32,842 nt of DNA, from positions 1 through 32,842 of the forward strand of contig CAZDET010000056.1 in the NCBI GenBank assembly GCA_964504335.1, given 5' to 3'. The position numbers and the translations under genes are program-made. This document shows, in pieces, positions 16,848 through 25,199 of the stretch. Within the stretch, counting starts at the first letter, position 1. Every line of letters begins with the position of its first letter. The notes beneath the pieces were generated by a model. That model did no database searches. It saw only the letters and a list, made by a program, of their open reading frames with translations, and had not been told where the DNA came from. The DNA is from CAZDET01 sp964504335 (GTDB taxonomy: Bacteria; Bacteroidota; Bacteroidia; Chitinophagales; Saprospiraceae).

Positions 16848-16856
16848 TCTAATACT

Positions 16857-16911
16857 GTAAATTAGTAATGCTGTAATCTTATTCCCTAGATTACAGCATT
16901 ACAGCATTACA
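16857..16911. repeat. 55-bp palindromic element, left flank of the N gap
   Basis: GTAATGCTGTAATCT (16865-16879) and its perfect inverse (16888-16902) enclose an 8-base loop, followed by further GCATTACA repetition. It lies between convergent genes, where it could serve as a bidirectional terminator, though it is AT-rich. The whole 55 bases recur exactly at 17012-17066. Confidence 0.85.
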
Positions 16912-17011
16912 NNNNNNNNNNNNNNNNNNNNNNNNNNNNNNNNNNNNNNNNNNNNNNNNNNNNNNNNNNNNNNNNNNNNNNNNNNNNNNNNNNNNNNNNN
17001 NNNNNNNNNNN
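16912..17011. other. Assembly gap of 100 N
   Basis: Exactly 100 undetermined bases are flanked by two identical 55-base ends. The round number is a placeholder. The identical ends suggest contig ends sharing a 55-mer, so the true sequence may contain one copy of the palindrome and nothing else, or an unresolved repeat of unknown length. Confidence 0.95.
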
Positions 17012-17066
17012 GTAAATTAGTAATGCTGTAATCTTATTCCCTAGATTACAGCATTACAGCATTACA
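17012..17066. repeat. 55-bp palindromic element, right flank of the N gap
   Basis: This is identical to 16857-16911, with its stem at 17020-17034 and 17043-17057. It ends two bases before the last codon of the minus-strand hydrolase gene. Confidence 0.85.
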
Positions 17067-17068
17067 AC

Positions 17069-18979
17069 TCACTCGCTGCCGGACATAGAAGATGCCGGAC
17101 GTTCAACGATCGGTAATACGATCTTCGACGGATACCGCTCCGAATGGTGAATCACATTATGTGCGACAACGCCTTCGGATTCATTGTAATTATCGCCACC
17201 GGTATTCAGGTTGCGGACGAAGCGTGGAAAGTTGCTGCTTGAAACCTCGATGCGGATGCGGTGCCCCGGCTTGAAGTAGTTGCTTGTCACCATGGGGCTG
17301 ACCTTGATTTCGTACACCTCTCCTTCTTCCATGAAGACTTCTTTGTCGTAGCCTTCGCGGTAGCGGGCGCGTTGGATGGTTTCGTCGAGGTTGTAGGCGC
17401 GCCCGTCGGGATACACATCGATGAGTTTGACGGTGAAATCCGTATCCTTTACATCCGTTGAAACGAATAAAGAAATATCGATGGAACCCGTCACTTCCAC
17501 TCCCTCTTCCATTACGTCGCTGGTGTAGACCAGGATATCATTGCGGGTTTCCATAGTGGACTGATCGAAGGAGCCGCCCCGAACGGCATTGCCGGTGCAG
17601 CAGACATTGCCGCCGTAGGAAGGCACCGGATTCATTGGGTCGTAAGTGAAGCGGTCGGGCTGGTCTTCTGCGGGCGGTTCGGTGGTCAGCTTGCCGTCGC
17701 CGTAGAGGCTGTTGGCATTGCCGCCGCTGGAAAGGTAAAAGGTAGTTGGAACCGCATCGGCCGGCGGCCATACATTGGAAGACTGCCATTCGTTGCTGCC
17801 CATGGTGAAGTACTGGACGCGGGGTGTCTCATCAATTACCGTATTTTCCTCTCCCTTTAGAAAACGGTCGAACCAACCGTAGACTAAGGCGTCGTAATCG
17901 AGGCGGGCATCGCCTACGCTGCGCTCCCCGACGATGGTATTTTCGGTGGCCCGCTTGAATCCGCAGTGCAGCGTGGGTGCAATGACGAGGTACTGCTGAC
18001 CGGCGATCTCAGGTGAGGCCGTTTCCCGCACGTGGTTGTACAGCGCCAGGTTGGGGCCAGTGGATACGTCATACCAGGAAACGAACCAGTAACTCGGCTT
18101 TTCGAAGGGCATGTCATCGTGGTACAAGCCCCCTTCGTACCATTCCGGATCGTTGGGCTTGCGCTTAATCATTTTTTCGAAAACGCCTTTCGGGCCTTGA
18201 GCGTTCCGCATAATTTCCGAAACCGGCAGATGCCGCAGGCCTTCTGACCAATCGACGTAGGGCATTTCCGAAGCCAGATCGTAATAACGCGAAAGACGGA
18301 CCAGATCTTCCTGCGTCAAATCGCTGGGAAGCTGGGGCCGAATGACGTTTTGTACACCGTAGAGCCAGGCAAAAAACAGCATCTGTTCGGCACCACCGCG
18401 GTACCAGTTGCCCTGCTCGTAGAAATCCCCTACCCGACCGACGCCAGCTCCGAAACCTTGCGGAACGAGAGCAGCGTGCGCCGGATGATCGAGTGCAGCG
18501 ACGGCCATTTGCCATTCGGCCGTTGAAGAGCAGCCCAGGGTACCTATTTTACCGTTGCTCCAGGGTTGTTCGGCCATCCAGCTGAAGGCATCGTAGCCAT
18601 CCGTCAGCGGTACGCCGAGAATATCCCACTCCCCCTCCGAAAAGTAGCGCCCCCGTTCATTCTGGACCACGTAAGCGTAGCCCCGCTTTACGGCCTCCAG
18701 TGCGCGTTGGTAGGTGCGGTCCACTTCTTTACCGTCGCGCCAGCTATTGAAATTATAGGGCGTTCGGGAGAAAATGATGGGTACCGGATCGTCGGTTTTC
18801 GGCCGGTAAATGTCGGTAGCCAGTCGAATGCCGTCGCGCATGGGCATCATGACTTTCTGGTCGATGACGGCAATCTCCTCCAATTCCTGGCGCACTGCAC
18901 TTTGGGCCAGCAATACATGGCTCGCCAACAGGGTGAACACGACCAAACAAAGCGTGTAGATACGGGGGTGCAAGGACAT
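17069..18979 (-). CDS. Exported CocE/NonD-family (S15-type) hydrolase
   Basis: This 636-residue alpha/beta hydrolase resembles the X-Pro dipeptidyl-peptidase (S15) and cocaine esterase family, which acts on acyl esters, beta-lactam esters or peptides. A signal peptide is present (LVVFTLLASHVLLAQ). Family features in order are MPMRDGIRLATDIYRP at about 45-60, VVQNERGRYFSEGEWD at about 104-119, and a nucleophile elbow GTLGCSSTAEW with probable nucleophile Ser151. A probable catalytic His lies in IAPTLHCGFKRAT. The C-terminal jelly-roll at about 400-620 contains VYTSDVMEEGVEVTGSIDISLFVSTD and GHRIRIEVSSSNFPRFVRN. The elbow has SSTAE in place of the usual SYxG. The gene lies 74 bases after the membrane-protein gene on the same strand. 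True substrate unknown. Confidence 0.88.
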   Translation of the reverse strand: MSLHPRIYTLCLVVFTLLASHVLLAQSAVRQELEEIAVIDQKVMMPMRDGIRLATDIYRPKTDDPVPIIFSRTPYNFNSWRDGKEVDRTYQRALEAVKRGYAYVVQNERGRYFSEGEWDILGVPLTDGYDAFSWMAEQPWSNGKIGTLGCSSTAEWQMAVAALDHPAHAALVPQGFGAGVGRVGDFYEQGNWYRGGAEQMLFFAWLYGVQNVIRPQLPSDLTQEDLVRLSRYYDLASEMPYVDWSEGLRHLPVSEIMRNAQGPKGVFEKMIKRKPNDPEWYEGGLYHDDMPFEKPSYWFVSWYDVSTGPNLALYNHVRETASPEIAGQQYLVIAPTLHCGFKRATENTIVGERSVGDARLDYDALVYGWFDRFLKGEENTVIDETPRVQYFTMGSNEWQSSNVWPPADAVPTTFYLSSGGNANSLYGDGKLTTEPPAEDQPDRFTYDPMNPVPSYGGNVCCTGNAVRGGSFDQSTMETRNDILVYTSDVMEEGVEVTGSIDISLFVSTDVKDTDFTVKLIDVYPDGRAYNLDETIQRARYREGYDKEVFMEEGEVYEIKVSPMVTSNYFKPGHRIRIEVSSSNFPRFVRNLNTGGDNYNESEGVVAHNVIHHSERYPSKIVLPIVERPASSMSGSE

Positions 18980-19004
18980 AGTTGTATGTTTTGGTAAACA
19001 ATTC

Positions 19005-19035
19005 CAAAGCTATATTCTAAAATATTCCGGATAAA
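19005..19035 (-). promoter_or_regulatory. Putative promoter of the CocE-type hydrolase
   Basis: On the minus strand TAGCTTTG (19012 down to 19005) matches TAnnTTTG exactly. TTTA (19035 down to 19032) lies 19 bases upstream, one mismatch from the -33 TTTG. The box ends 25 bases before the ATG at 18979, so the hydrolase probably has its own promoter rather than depending on the upstream membrane-protein gene. Confidence 0.5.
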
Positions 19036-19053
19036 CGAGAAGAAAAGTGGGGT

Positions 19054-19944
19054 TTATTGGCGGAGAAATCGGAATGGGCGTGTATTGACTAGTACCAGCA
19101 CCAACGGTATCAAGAAATGCGGAAACCGGTATACTGCTTGGTATAGCCACTGATTCAAAACGGTAGGAATATCCGTAATAAACAGATAAGCTTCGATGCG
19201 GGCAAAGGTGGTCAGGGTGCCCCAAAAAAGAGCATAGGCGAGCCCAGCGGTTTGCCATTTTCGAAAAGGAAGCAAGATCAATGCACTACAGACAAAGTCG
19301 AGCACTCCGGCCCACCAGAGCATTTGATTGGCGCTCTTCTCCCCTACTCCGAATCCGGCCATCATCATATCGAGAAAGTTGCCCGGTCGTGGATAATAGC
19401 CGATGGCATACAAACCGTGTGCAGTAAAGGTGGTCACAATCGCGAGCCGCATGGCCAAGTGAAGTGAAGGACGTATAAGCAAATTGCCATCCGACGGCTG
19501 CCGAATGTAGGCTATCAAAAAAAGGGGAGCCCCGATTTGGAGGCTGTATTCCAGTAATTGCCCGAGGTGAAAAAACCGTTCCTTGGTATATAGGATGGCC
19601 AGGAACATCAAACCAAGCGAACAAAGCCCAAGGTACCAGTGGGTCCATTTACGATGCGGCCGGATTAATACAACTGCCACTACCCCTACCAAGTACAGCA
19701 CGCCACCTATCTGCACCGTGGTATTGATCCACCAATCGACCGTTAGGCTCGATACCCACGTATCCCAGTCCCAGCCCCCAAGTTTCGCGATCGGGCCGAA
19801 CAGCACTTCATCCCACAGAATCGCCCGAATGGGAATATCCCAAACCAATTGCTGAAAAGCACGTCCCAACAATACGGCACCGGCAGCAATTTGTAGAATC
19901 AACCGGATGCGTGCTCGTTGCTTTTTTTCTATACTGCCCTCCAT
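19054..19944 (-). CDS. Polytopic inner-membrane protein, unassigned (DoxX-like at most)
   Basis: This 296-residue protein has about eight hydrophobic segments, including AAGAVLLGRAFQQLVW, VQIGGVLYLVGVVAVVLI, LGLMFLAILY, IGAPLFLIAYI, VTTFTAHGLYAIGY and FLIPLVLVLV. A basic N-terminus (EKKQRARIR) supports a cytoplasmic start. I do not recognise a functional motif; the FTAHGLYA segment loosely recalls DoxX-like proteins. The start codon lies only 15 bases from the cutA start on the other strand, so the two promoters must overlap each other's 5' ends unless a later start is used. The hydrolase gene follows downstream. Confidence 0.75.
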   Translation of the reverse strand: MEGSIEKKQRARIRLILQIAAGAVLLGRAFQQLVWDIPIRAILWDEVLFGPIAKLGGWDWDTWVSSLTVDWWINTTVQIGGVLYLVGVVAVVLIRPHRKWTHWYLGLCSLGLMFLAILYTKERFFHLGQLLEYSLQIGAPLFLIAYIRQPSDGNLLIRPSLHLAMRLAIVTTFTAHGLYAIGYYPRPGNFLDMMMAGFGVGEKSANQMLWWAGVLDFVCSALILLPFRKWQTAGLAYALFWGTLTTFARIEAYLFITDIPTVLNQWLYQAVYRFPHFLIPLVLVLVNTRPFRFLRQ

Positions 19945-19959
19945 AAAAATTCAAGTATT

Positions 19960-20268
19960 ATGGCATTTACCATTGCATACGTAACACATGCCGACGCCGA
20001 AGCCGCCCAATCACTGACCGACTATTTACTAAATAAACGGCTGATCGCCTGCGGAAATATGTTCCCTATCCAAAGTATCTACTGGTGGCAGGGGGCCATT
20101 AGCAGAGACGACGAGTTCGTCAGTTTGCTCAAAACGAGTTCGGCGCGCTGGCCGGAGGTAGAACGCGCGATCCTCGAGCAGCACCCCTACGACGTGCCCT
20201 GTATCATGCACCTGGAGGTACAAGCCAATGCCGGCTACGAAGCCTGGGTGGAGGAGATGGTGGGTTAG
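19960..20268 (+). CDS. cutA: CutA-family divalent cation tolerance protein
   Basis: This 102-residue CutA1-type protein belongs to a small, stable trimeric cytosolic family linked to copper tolerance, whose precise role is unsettled. Family features are an N-terminal beta strand (AFTIAYVTHADAEAAQSL), LLNKRLIACGNMFPIQSIYWWQG with its conserved Cys, DDEFVSLLKTS and HPYDVPCIMHLEV. I chose the ATG at 19960 because it gives the normal family length; an in-frame ATG at 19918 would add 14 unconserved residues and overlap the divergent gene. The stop abuts a tandem 16-base repeat. Confidence 0.93.
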   Translation: MAFTIAYVTHADAEAAQSLTDYLLNKRLIACGNMFPIQSIYWWQGAISRDDEFVSLLKTSSARWPEVERAILEQHPYDVPCIMHLEVQANAGYEAWVEEMVG

Positions 20269-20299
20269 TCTTTTGGTACTCTGGTCTTTTAGTACTTTG
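20268..20299. repeat. Tandem 16-base imperfect repeat after cutA
   Basis: GTCTTTTGGTACTCTG (20268-20283) is followed directly by GTCTTTTAGTACTTTG (20284-20299), with two differences. The first copy begins on the last base of the cutA stop codon. This is another word-repeat spacer like those at 9487-9552 and 16857-16911, with a different word. Confidence 0.7.
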
Positions 20300-20329
20300 G
20301 GCTATTCTGACTTTGACGTGCTATAAAGG

Positions 20330-20337
20330 TATTTTTG
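20330..20337 (+). promoter_or_regulatory. Possible -7 box upstream of the acyl-CoA dehydrogenase
   Basis: TATTTTTG matches TAnnTTTG exactly in the 191-base spacer, but it lies about 120 bases before the gene and no -33 TTTG sits at the standard distance (the nearest TTTG leaves a 14-base spacer). It is a weak candidate. Confidence 0.25.
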
Positions 20338-20459
20338 ACAGTGGTCTTAATGGAATTCTACGGTAAGATTACATAAAAAGAAAATACTAACTGAGTAAAA
20401 GCAATCTATGATAATTATGCAATTCTTACCTCCTTCCTTATTTTGAGTGAAATTGGACA

Positions 20460-22262
20460 ATGATGGCAAATCAGTATATCAGCCTACGGCACTTGCGCTT
20501 TCTGTTGCACGAGGTATTTGATCTTGAAGAAGTACTACGGCTCCCCTATTTCTCCCATTTTGATCGAGAAACTATTGATATGACCCTGGATGCGGCAAAG
20601 CAGATAGGCGATCAATATTTATACCCCCACTACCGGGAAATGGATCGGGAAAAGGCCTACTTCAAGGAAGGATGTGTGTATGTGCACCCCTCCATTTCTG
20701 AAGCCATGCAGGTGTTTGGGGAAGGAGGCTGGATAAGCGCCTCGGATCACTTTGATGTAGGGGGCCAGCAGATGCCATCCGTGGTATTGAATGCAGCTAC
20801 GGCGATTTTCTACGCGGCTAATGCAAATATCACTGCCTATGCCTTTCTGACCCGGGGGGCCGCCAATCTACTGCGCAGTTTTGGCTCTGAAACCCTGCAG
20901 GAGCAGTACGTAGGGCCGATGTACGAAGGGCGCTGGCAAGGTACAATGGCACTGACGGAGCCACAAGCGGGCAGCTCGCTCTCCGATATCCGATCGGTGG
21001 CGGTGCCAACGGAGGACGGGGCTTATGAAATCACCGGACAAAAGATTTACATCTCCGGCGGCGATTATCACACGGTGGAAAATGTGGTGCACCTACTGCT
21101 GGCACGGATCGAGGGTGCCCCCGCGGGCACTAAAGGAGTATCCCTGTTTGCCGTCCCGAAGATGGTACCGGAAAACGGGGTCCTCGTAGATAACCACGTC
21201 ACCACGGCCGGCATTTACGGCAAAATGGGCCAACGCGGCTACGTAGCCGCCCATTTGATGCTGGGTGAGCAAGGTGCTACCAAAGGCTATCTGGTAGGAG
21301 CCCCGCACCGCGGATTGGGGCAGATGTTTCAGATGATGAACGAGGCCCGCATCGGTACGGGGTTGATCGCCGCCGCACAGGCATCAGCCGCCTACTACGC
21401 CAGCCTACAGTACGCCAAGGAACGGCCCCAGGGTCGTCATCCGTCGAACAAAGATGTGCATCTGCCGCAGGTGCTCATCATCGAGCACGCCGACGTAAAG
21501 CGGATGCTGTTATTCCAAAAAGCGGTTGTGGAGGGTAGCCTGGCTTTGCTCATGCAATGTAGCTTTTACGCCGACCTGGCTGAGCAAGGGGAAGGCGAAG
21601 CGGCCAAGCGCGCCCACCTGCTACTGGAATTGCTCACGCCCGTTGCCAAGTCCTACCCGGCCGAAATGGGCAACCTGGCCGTCAGCACGGGTATTCAGGT
21701 ACTCGGCGGAGCTGGCTACACCAATGATTTTCCGCTGGAACAATACTATCGGGACATTCGCATCAATAGCATCTACGAGGGCACAACCACCATCCACGGC
21801 ATGGATTTACTCGGTCGGAAGCTGCTGATGGAAAACGGTGCTGCCGCCCAGTTTTTGATGCAAGAAATCCAGCAGACGATGACCGCAGCCGGAGCAATTC
21901 CGGAATTCAGCCACCAGCTGGCCCAATTTGGTCGGACGCTGGAGCAGATGCAGGTGGTTATTGGAAAGCTGATCCAGTTAGCTCAGTCGGATCGCCCGGA
22001 GGTCTTCCTGGCGGATGCAACCCTGTTTTTAGAATATTTCGGTCTGCATGTGTTGGCCTGGCAATGGATGAAGCAGGCGGTAGCTGCCCAAAAAGCCTTA
22101 CAAACCGAAACCAGCGAAGCCGAACGTGCTTTTTACGAAGGGAAGTTGCTGACTTTCCGCTACTTTTTCGCCTACGAATTGGTCAAGGAAAGCGCCTTGC
22201 GCAAACGCCTGCTCGACGACGACCGGATTACCCTCGAAGCGCAGCCCGCTCACCTGGATTGA
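20460..22262 (+). CDS. Acyl-CoA dehydrogenase (long, DmdC-like class)
   Basis: This 600-residue FAD enzyme oxidises an acyl-CoA to its 2,3-enoyl-CoA in the cytosol. Motifs in order are MALTEPQAGSSLSDIRSVA (FAD/substrate segment, about 160-180), ITGQKIYISGGDY, MFQMMNEARIGTGLIAAAQASAAYYASLQYAKERPQGR, and GIQVLGGAGYTNDFPLEQYYRDIRINSIYEGTTTIHGMDLLGRK. In the last, Glu440 of YEGT is the likely catalytic base. About 150 further residues form the extra C-terminal domain seen in 3-methylmercaptopropionyl-CoA dehydrogenase-like and AidB-like members. That similarity is to the class only, and the substrate is unknown. Two adjacent ATG codons (20460 and 20463) are equally possible starts. The MBL-fold gene follows after 31 bases and is likely co-transcribed. 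Confidence 0.92.
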   Translation: MMANQYISLRHLRFLLHEVFDLEEVLRLPYFSHFDRETIDMTLDAAKQIGDQYLYPHYREMDREKAYFKEGCVYVHPSISEAMQVFGEGGWISASDHFDVGGQQMPSVVLNAATAIFYAANANITAYAFLTRGAANLLRSFGSETLQEQYVGPMYEGRWQGTMALTEPQAGSSLSDIRSVAVPTEDGAYEITGQKIYISGGDYHTVENVVHLLLARIEGAPAGTKGVSLFAVPKMVPENGVLVDNHVTTAGIYGKMGQRGYVAAHLMLGEQGATKGYLVGAPHRGLGQMFQMMNEARIGTGLIAAAQASAAYYASLQYAKERPQGRHPSNKDVHLPQVLIIEHADVKRMLLFQKAVVEGSLALLMQCSFYADLAEQGEGEAAKRAHLLLELLTPVAKSYPAEMGNLAVSTGIQVLGGAGYTNDFPLEQYYRDIRINSIYEGTTTIHGMDLLGRKLLMENGAAAQFLMQEIQQTMTAAGAIPEFSHQLAQFGRTLEQMQVVIGKLIQLAQSDRPEVFLADATLFLEYFGLHVLAWQWMKQAVAAQKALQTETSEAERAFYEGKLLTFRYFFAYELVKESALRKRLLDDDRITLEAQPAHLD

Positions 22263-22293
22263 TTCTGTTAGCATTCTACCGAAAATCCCCACC

Positions 22294-23184
22294 ATGATTC
22301 ACGTCATTGATCTAGCATTTCAACAACTACCAGGTGCTATTGCCGCGTTCCTCGTGGAGACCTCTGCGGGCCCCGTACTGATCGAAACGGGCCCCTACAG
22401 CACCATTGATACACTCCAGGCAGGAATTCGCAGGGTTGGCTACCAGCCGGAAGATATTGCCCACGTGCTCCCTACGCACATTCACTTTGATCACGCCGGT
22501 GCTGCCTGGTGGTTTGCCCAGCAGGGAGCTACCGTCTGTGTGCACCCTCGCGGTGCCAAACACCTGGCCGACCCCGAACGACTATGGGGATCTGCCAAGC
22601 GGATATACGGCGACCAGATGGAGATCCTATGGGGAAAAATTGAACCTATCCGCCAAGATCAATTAGCGGTAGTAGAAGATCGGTCCTCTTACATCGTTGG
22701 TGATACCACCTTTGTCGCGCATCATACGCCGGGGCACGCAGTGCACCACATTGCCTGGCAGATAGACTCCCATGTATTTACCGGCGATGTGGCAGGAGTA
22801 CGAATCGGAAGTGGCCCGGTGGTCCCACCCTGTCCACCACCGGATATCCATATCGAGGATTGGGAACGGTCGATCGAACGCCTCCGATCATTGGAAATTA
22901 ATCATTTATACCTGACGCATTTTGGGCAGGTCGACAACATCGGTGACCACCTCGACGCCCTACGGCAGCGGCTACGCGATTATGCCGACTGGATGCGTCC
23001 ATACGCCGAAAGCGCTGCATCTGCCGAACAGGTCTTGCCGGCTTTTGAAACCTTTGTAAAAACGAATTTAAAGGAACACGGAGTGGGAGAAAAAGAAATG
23101 GCATTATACGAACTGGCTAACCCTAGCTGGATGAGTGTGGCCGGTTTGCTCCGCTATTGGCACAAACACGGGCTGGCGTCATAG
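22294..23184 (+). CDS. MBL-fold metallo-hydrolase
   Basis: This 296-residue cytosolic metallo-beta-lactamase-fold hydrolase has the complete di-metal site: His62-x-His64-x-Asp66-His67 in THIHFDHAG, His148 in HTPGHAVHH, Asp165 in FTGDVAG and His209 in YLTHFG. The fold resembles glyoxalase II-like thioester hydrolases, and a C-terminal helical part at about 215-296 probably shapes the substrate pocket. Its position 31 bases after the acyl-CoA dehydrogenase suggests a shared pathway, perhaps on a thioester, but that is inference. The stop overlaps by 6 bases the end of the convergent small gene. Confidence 0.92.
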   Translation: MIHVIDLAFQQLPGAIAAFLVETSAGPVLIETGPYSTIDTLQAGIRRVGYQPEDIAHVLPTHIHFDHAGAAWWFAQQGATVCVHPRGAKHLADPERLWGSAKRIYGDQMEILWGKIEPIRQDQLAVVEDRSSYIVGDTTFVAHHTPGHAVHHIAWQIDSHVFTGDVAGVRIGSGPVVPPCPPPDIHIEDWERSIERLRSLEINHLYLTHFGQVDNIGDHLDALRQRLRDYADWMRPYAESAASAEQVLPAFETFVKTNLKEHGVGEKEMALYELANPSWMSVAGLLRYWHKHGLAS

Positions 23185-23397
23185 CGTAGTGGGAAGAACC
23201 CGCTTGGCTTGCTCTACCATTTTTCGCAAAATAAATACATCCGGCAAGCCAATCTCATTAAACCGATTGTACGAATCTTCCTGGATTTCCTCCATAGAAA
23301 ATTCAATAGTGCCTCGTTGTTGTTCTAGATAAACGTAGGACACCACGCTCAGAATCACGAGAAATGCTGCTGCCGTAATTCGAATAGACTTTTTCAT
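23179..23397 (-). CDS. Small single-span membrane or exported protein
   Basis: This is a 72-residue protein. The start at 23397 gives MKKSIRITAAAFLVILSVVSY, a textbook signal anchor; the ATG at 23418 would add seven residues before it. The remainder (about 25-72) is polar with charged helices (IEFSMEEIQEDSYNRFNEIG, FILRKMVEQAKRVL). I recognise no family. Its end overlaps the convergent MBL-fold gene by 6 bases. The clear N-terminal topology argues that it is real, but this is not certain. Confidence 0.6.
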   Translation of the reverse strand: MKKSIRITAAAFLVILSVVSYVYLEQQRGTIEFSMEEIQEDSYNRFNEIGLPDVFILRKMVEQAKRVLPTTL

Positions 23398-23555
23398 AGG
23401 TGGCCTGGATGCAATCAATTGTAACTGGATGTTTTTGTCCTTTCAATTAACATAATTTAAGCTATTCATAACAGAAAATCAATCTATTAGATCAGCTTAA
23501 TCATTTAATCGACGGATTCACTCAGATAGACGACTTCAAAAAGAAAAAGGTTGCA

Positions 23556-25187
23556 CTACGAATCAAATTGAGGGACGGAATTCAACAATTTTTTAGTGTA
23601 ATCGTGCTTCGGATGCTTCAAAATTGTGGCCGTGGGGCCAATTTCTATAATTTTTCCCTGATACATAACCGCTACGCGATCACTTATTTGTTCGATCACA
23701 GCGAGGTCATGGCTGATAAACAGCAGGGCAAATTGCCGCTGCCGCTGTAGATCGGAAAGAAGTTGAAGAATATCTGCCTGAATCCGGACATCAAGAGCAG
23801 AGACCGCCTCATCGCAGATCAGGACGCGCGGCTGAGTCATCAGCGCCCGCGCGATAGCCAATCGCTGTCGCTGCCCACCGGAAAAGGCATTGGGATAGCG
23901 AAAACGCGCTTCCGGGTCGATGCGAACCGCTTCGAGGGCCTGCAATAAACGTTGCTCCCTTTCTTCTTGAGATACCTCCGGTTGGTGGATGCGCAGCGGC
24001 TCCAGTAAAGTTTGCTCGATCGAAAGCGCAGGGTTGAGGGAGGTGTAAGGGTCCTGAAAGACGAGTTGGATTTCAGGACGAACCCGACGCAATTGCTCAG
24101 GCTCCATATCCAGCAACGATTGCCCGTCGTATTCAACGGTTCCACCAGCGGCATCTACCAAGCGCAGGATGGACCTTCCAAGGGTGGTTTTCCCGGAGCC
24201 GCTCTCGCCAACCAACCCGAGTGTCTTGCCGGGATATAGCTCCAGGGAAACACCATCCACGGCCCGCAACTGTTTCTTTTGGAGCAAGAAGGTAGGTATG
24301 CGAAATTCCGTTCGCAATTGATGAACACGCAGGATGGGCGGTGCATCCGATGCGTTCTCCGAGCGCGTAGGTACATTCCCCAAGCGCGGAACAGCGGCTA
24401 AAAGTTGTCGGGCATATTCGCTTTGGGGGTTATTGAACAACTGCTCGCGGGTGCCCTCCTCCACCAGACGGCCTTCTTTCAGTAGCAGGATACGGTCGGC
24501 CATTTGATGCACTACGCCCAAATCGTGGCTGATAAACAGGATGGCTGTGTTGAAGCGGACGACCAAATCCTGCAATAGGTCAAGAACGGCCCGTTGAACC
24601 GTAACATCCAGAGCCGTAGTCGGCTCATCTGCGATTAACAAAGCCGGTTCGGTACACATGGCCGCCGCAATCATGACCCGTTGGCGCTGCCCACCGCTAA
24701 GTTGGTGGGGATAGGCCCGTGCGATTCGATGTGCATCCGTTAGCTGGACGCGCTCTAGCCACTCCAACATCTTTCGATGGGCTACCTTCGGCGATAGCCC
24801 TGCGTGGTGTTGTAGTACTTCCTGGACCTGTGCTCCGCAACGGATCGTGGGATTGAGGGCAGCCAACGGCTCCTGAAAAATCATTCCAATCCGGTTTCCG
24901 CGATATTTGTTGAGTGCCCGTTCGGGAAGCTGCAACAGATCGACCGCCGAATTTCCATCCTCCGACCACCGTACTCGACCAGCCTGCATAGCCGTTCGCG
25001 GCCGAACGAGCCCCAGGAGGCTCAACGCCGTCACGCTTTTGCCCGAACCTGACTCTCCGACGAGGGCGAGGATTTCGCCTGCCCGAATCGCAAAAGAAAG
25101 GTCATCTACTGCTTTGATCTTCCCGTCAAAACACACCGATAACCGATCAACTGCAAGCAATGGTATTCCTCCTTCCGGCATAGGCAA
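23556..25187 (-). CDS. Fused double ATP-binding subunit of a dipeptide/oligopeptide ABC transporter (DppD-DppF type)
   Basis: This 543-residue cytosolic ATPase contains two complete ABC modules. Module 1 has Walker A GESGSGKS (44-51), signature LSGGQ (163-167) and Walker B LLIADEP (183-189). Module 2 has GESGSGKT (327-334), FSGGQ (435-439) and a Walker B ending in CDE (458-460). Each module ends in the oligopeptide-transporter type tail (NPQSEYARQLLAAVP; HPKHDYTKKLLNSVP). The arrangement matches single-chain YejF/GsiA-like proteins, known for importing peptides, microcin-like molecules or glutathione. No permease or binding-protein gene is present in this window, so partners are encoded elsewhere. 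The serine-hydrolase gene lies 12 bases upstream on the same strand, which indicates an operon. Confidence 0.94.
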   Translation of the reverse strand: MPMPEGGIPLLAVDRLSVCFDGKIKAVDDLSFAIRAGEILALVGESGSGKSVTALSLLGLVRPRTAMQAGRVRWSEDGNSAVDLLQLPERALNKYRGNRIGMIFQEPLAALNPTIRCGAQVQEVLQHHAGLSPKVAHRKMLEWLERVQLTDAHRIARAYPHQLSGGQRQRVMIAAAMCTEPALLIADEPTTALDVTVQRAVLDLLQDLVVRFNTAILFISHDLGVVHQMADRILLLKEGRLVEEGTREQLFNNPQSEYARQLLAAVPRLGNVPTRSENASDAPPILRVHQLRTEFRIPTFLLQKKQLRAVDGVSLELYPGKTLGLVGESGSGKTTLGRSILRLVDAAGGTVEYDGQSLLDMEPEQLRRVRPEIQLVFQDPYTSLNPALSIEQTLLEPLRIHQPEVSQEEREQRLLQALEAVRIDPEARFRYPNAFSGGQRQRLAIARALMTQPRVLICDEAVSALDVRIQADILQLLSDLQRQRQFALLFISHDLAVIEQISDRVAVMYQGKIIEIGPTATILKHPKHDYTKKLLNSVPQFDS

Positions 25188-25199
25188 AAGATACGGGAA

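Noticed and set aside
16912..17011. Gap hiding further genes of the glucan locus
   Set aside because: The 100 N is a placeholder and the identical 55-base ends favour a simple overlap. Missing genes cannot be excluded, but there is no evidence for them.
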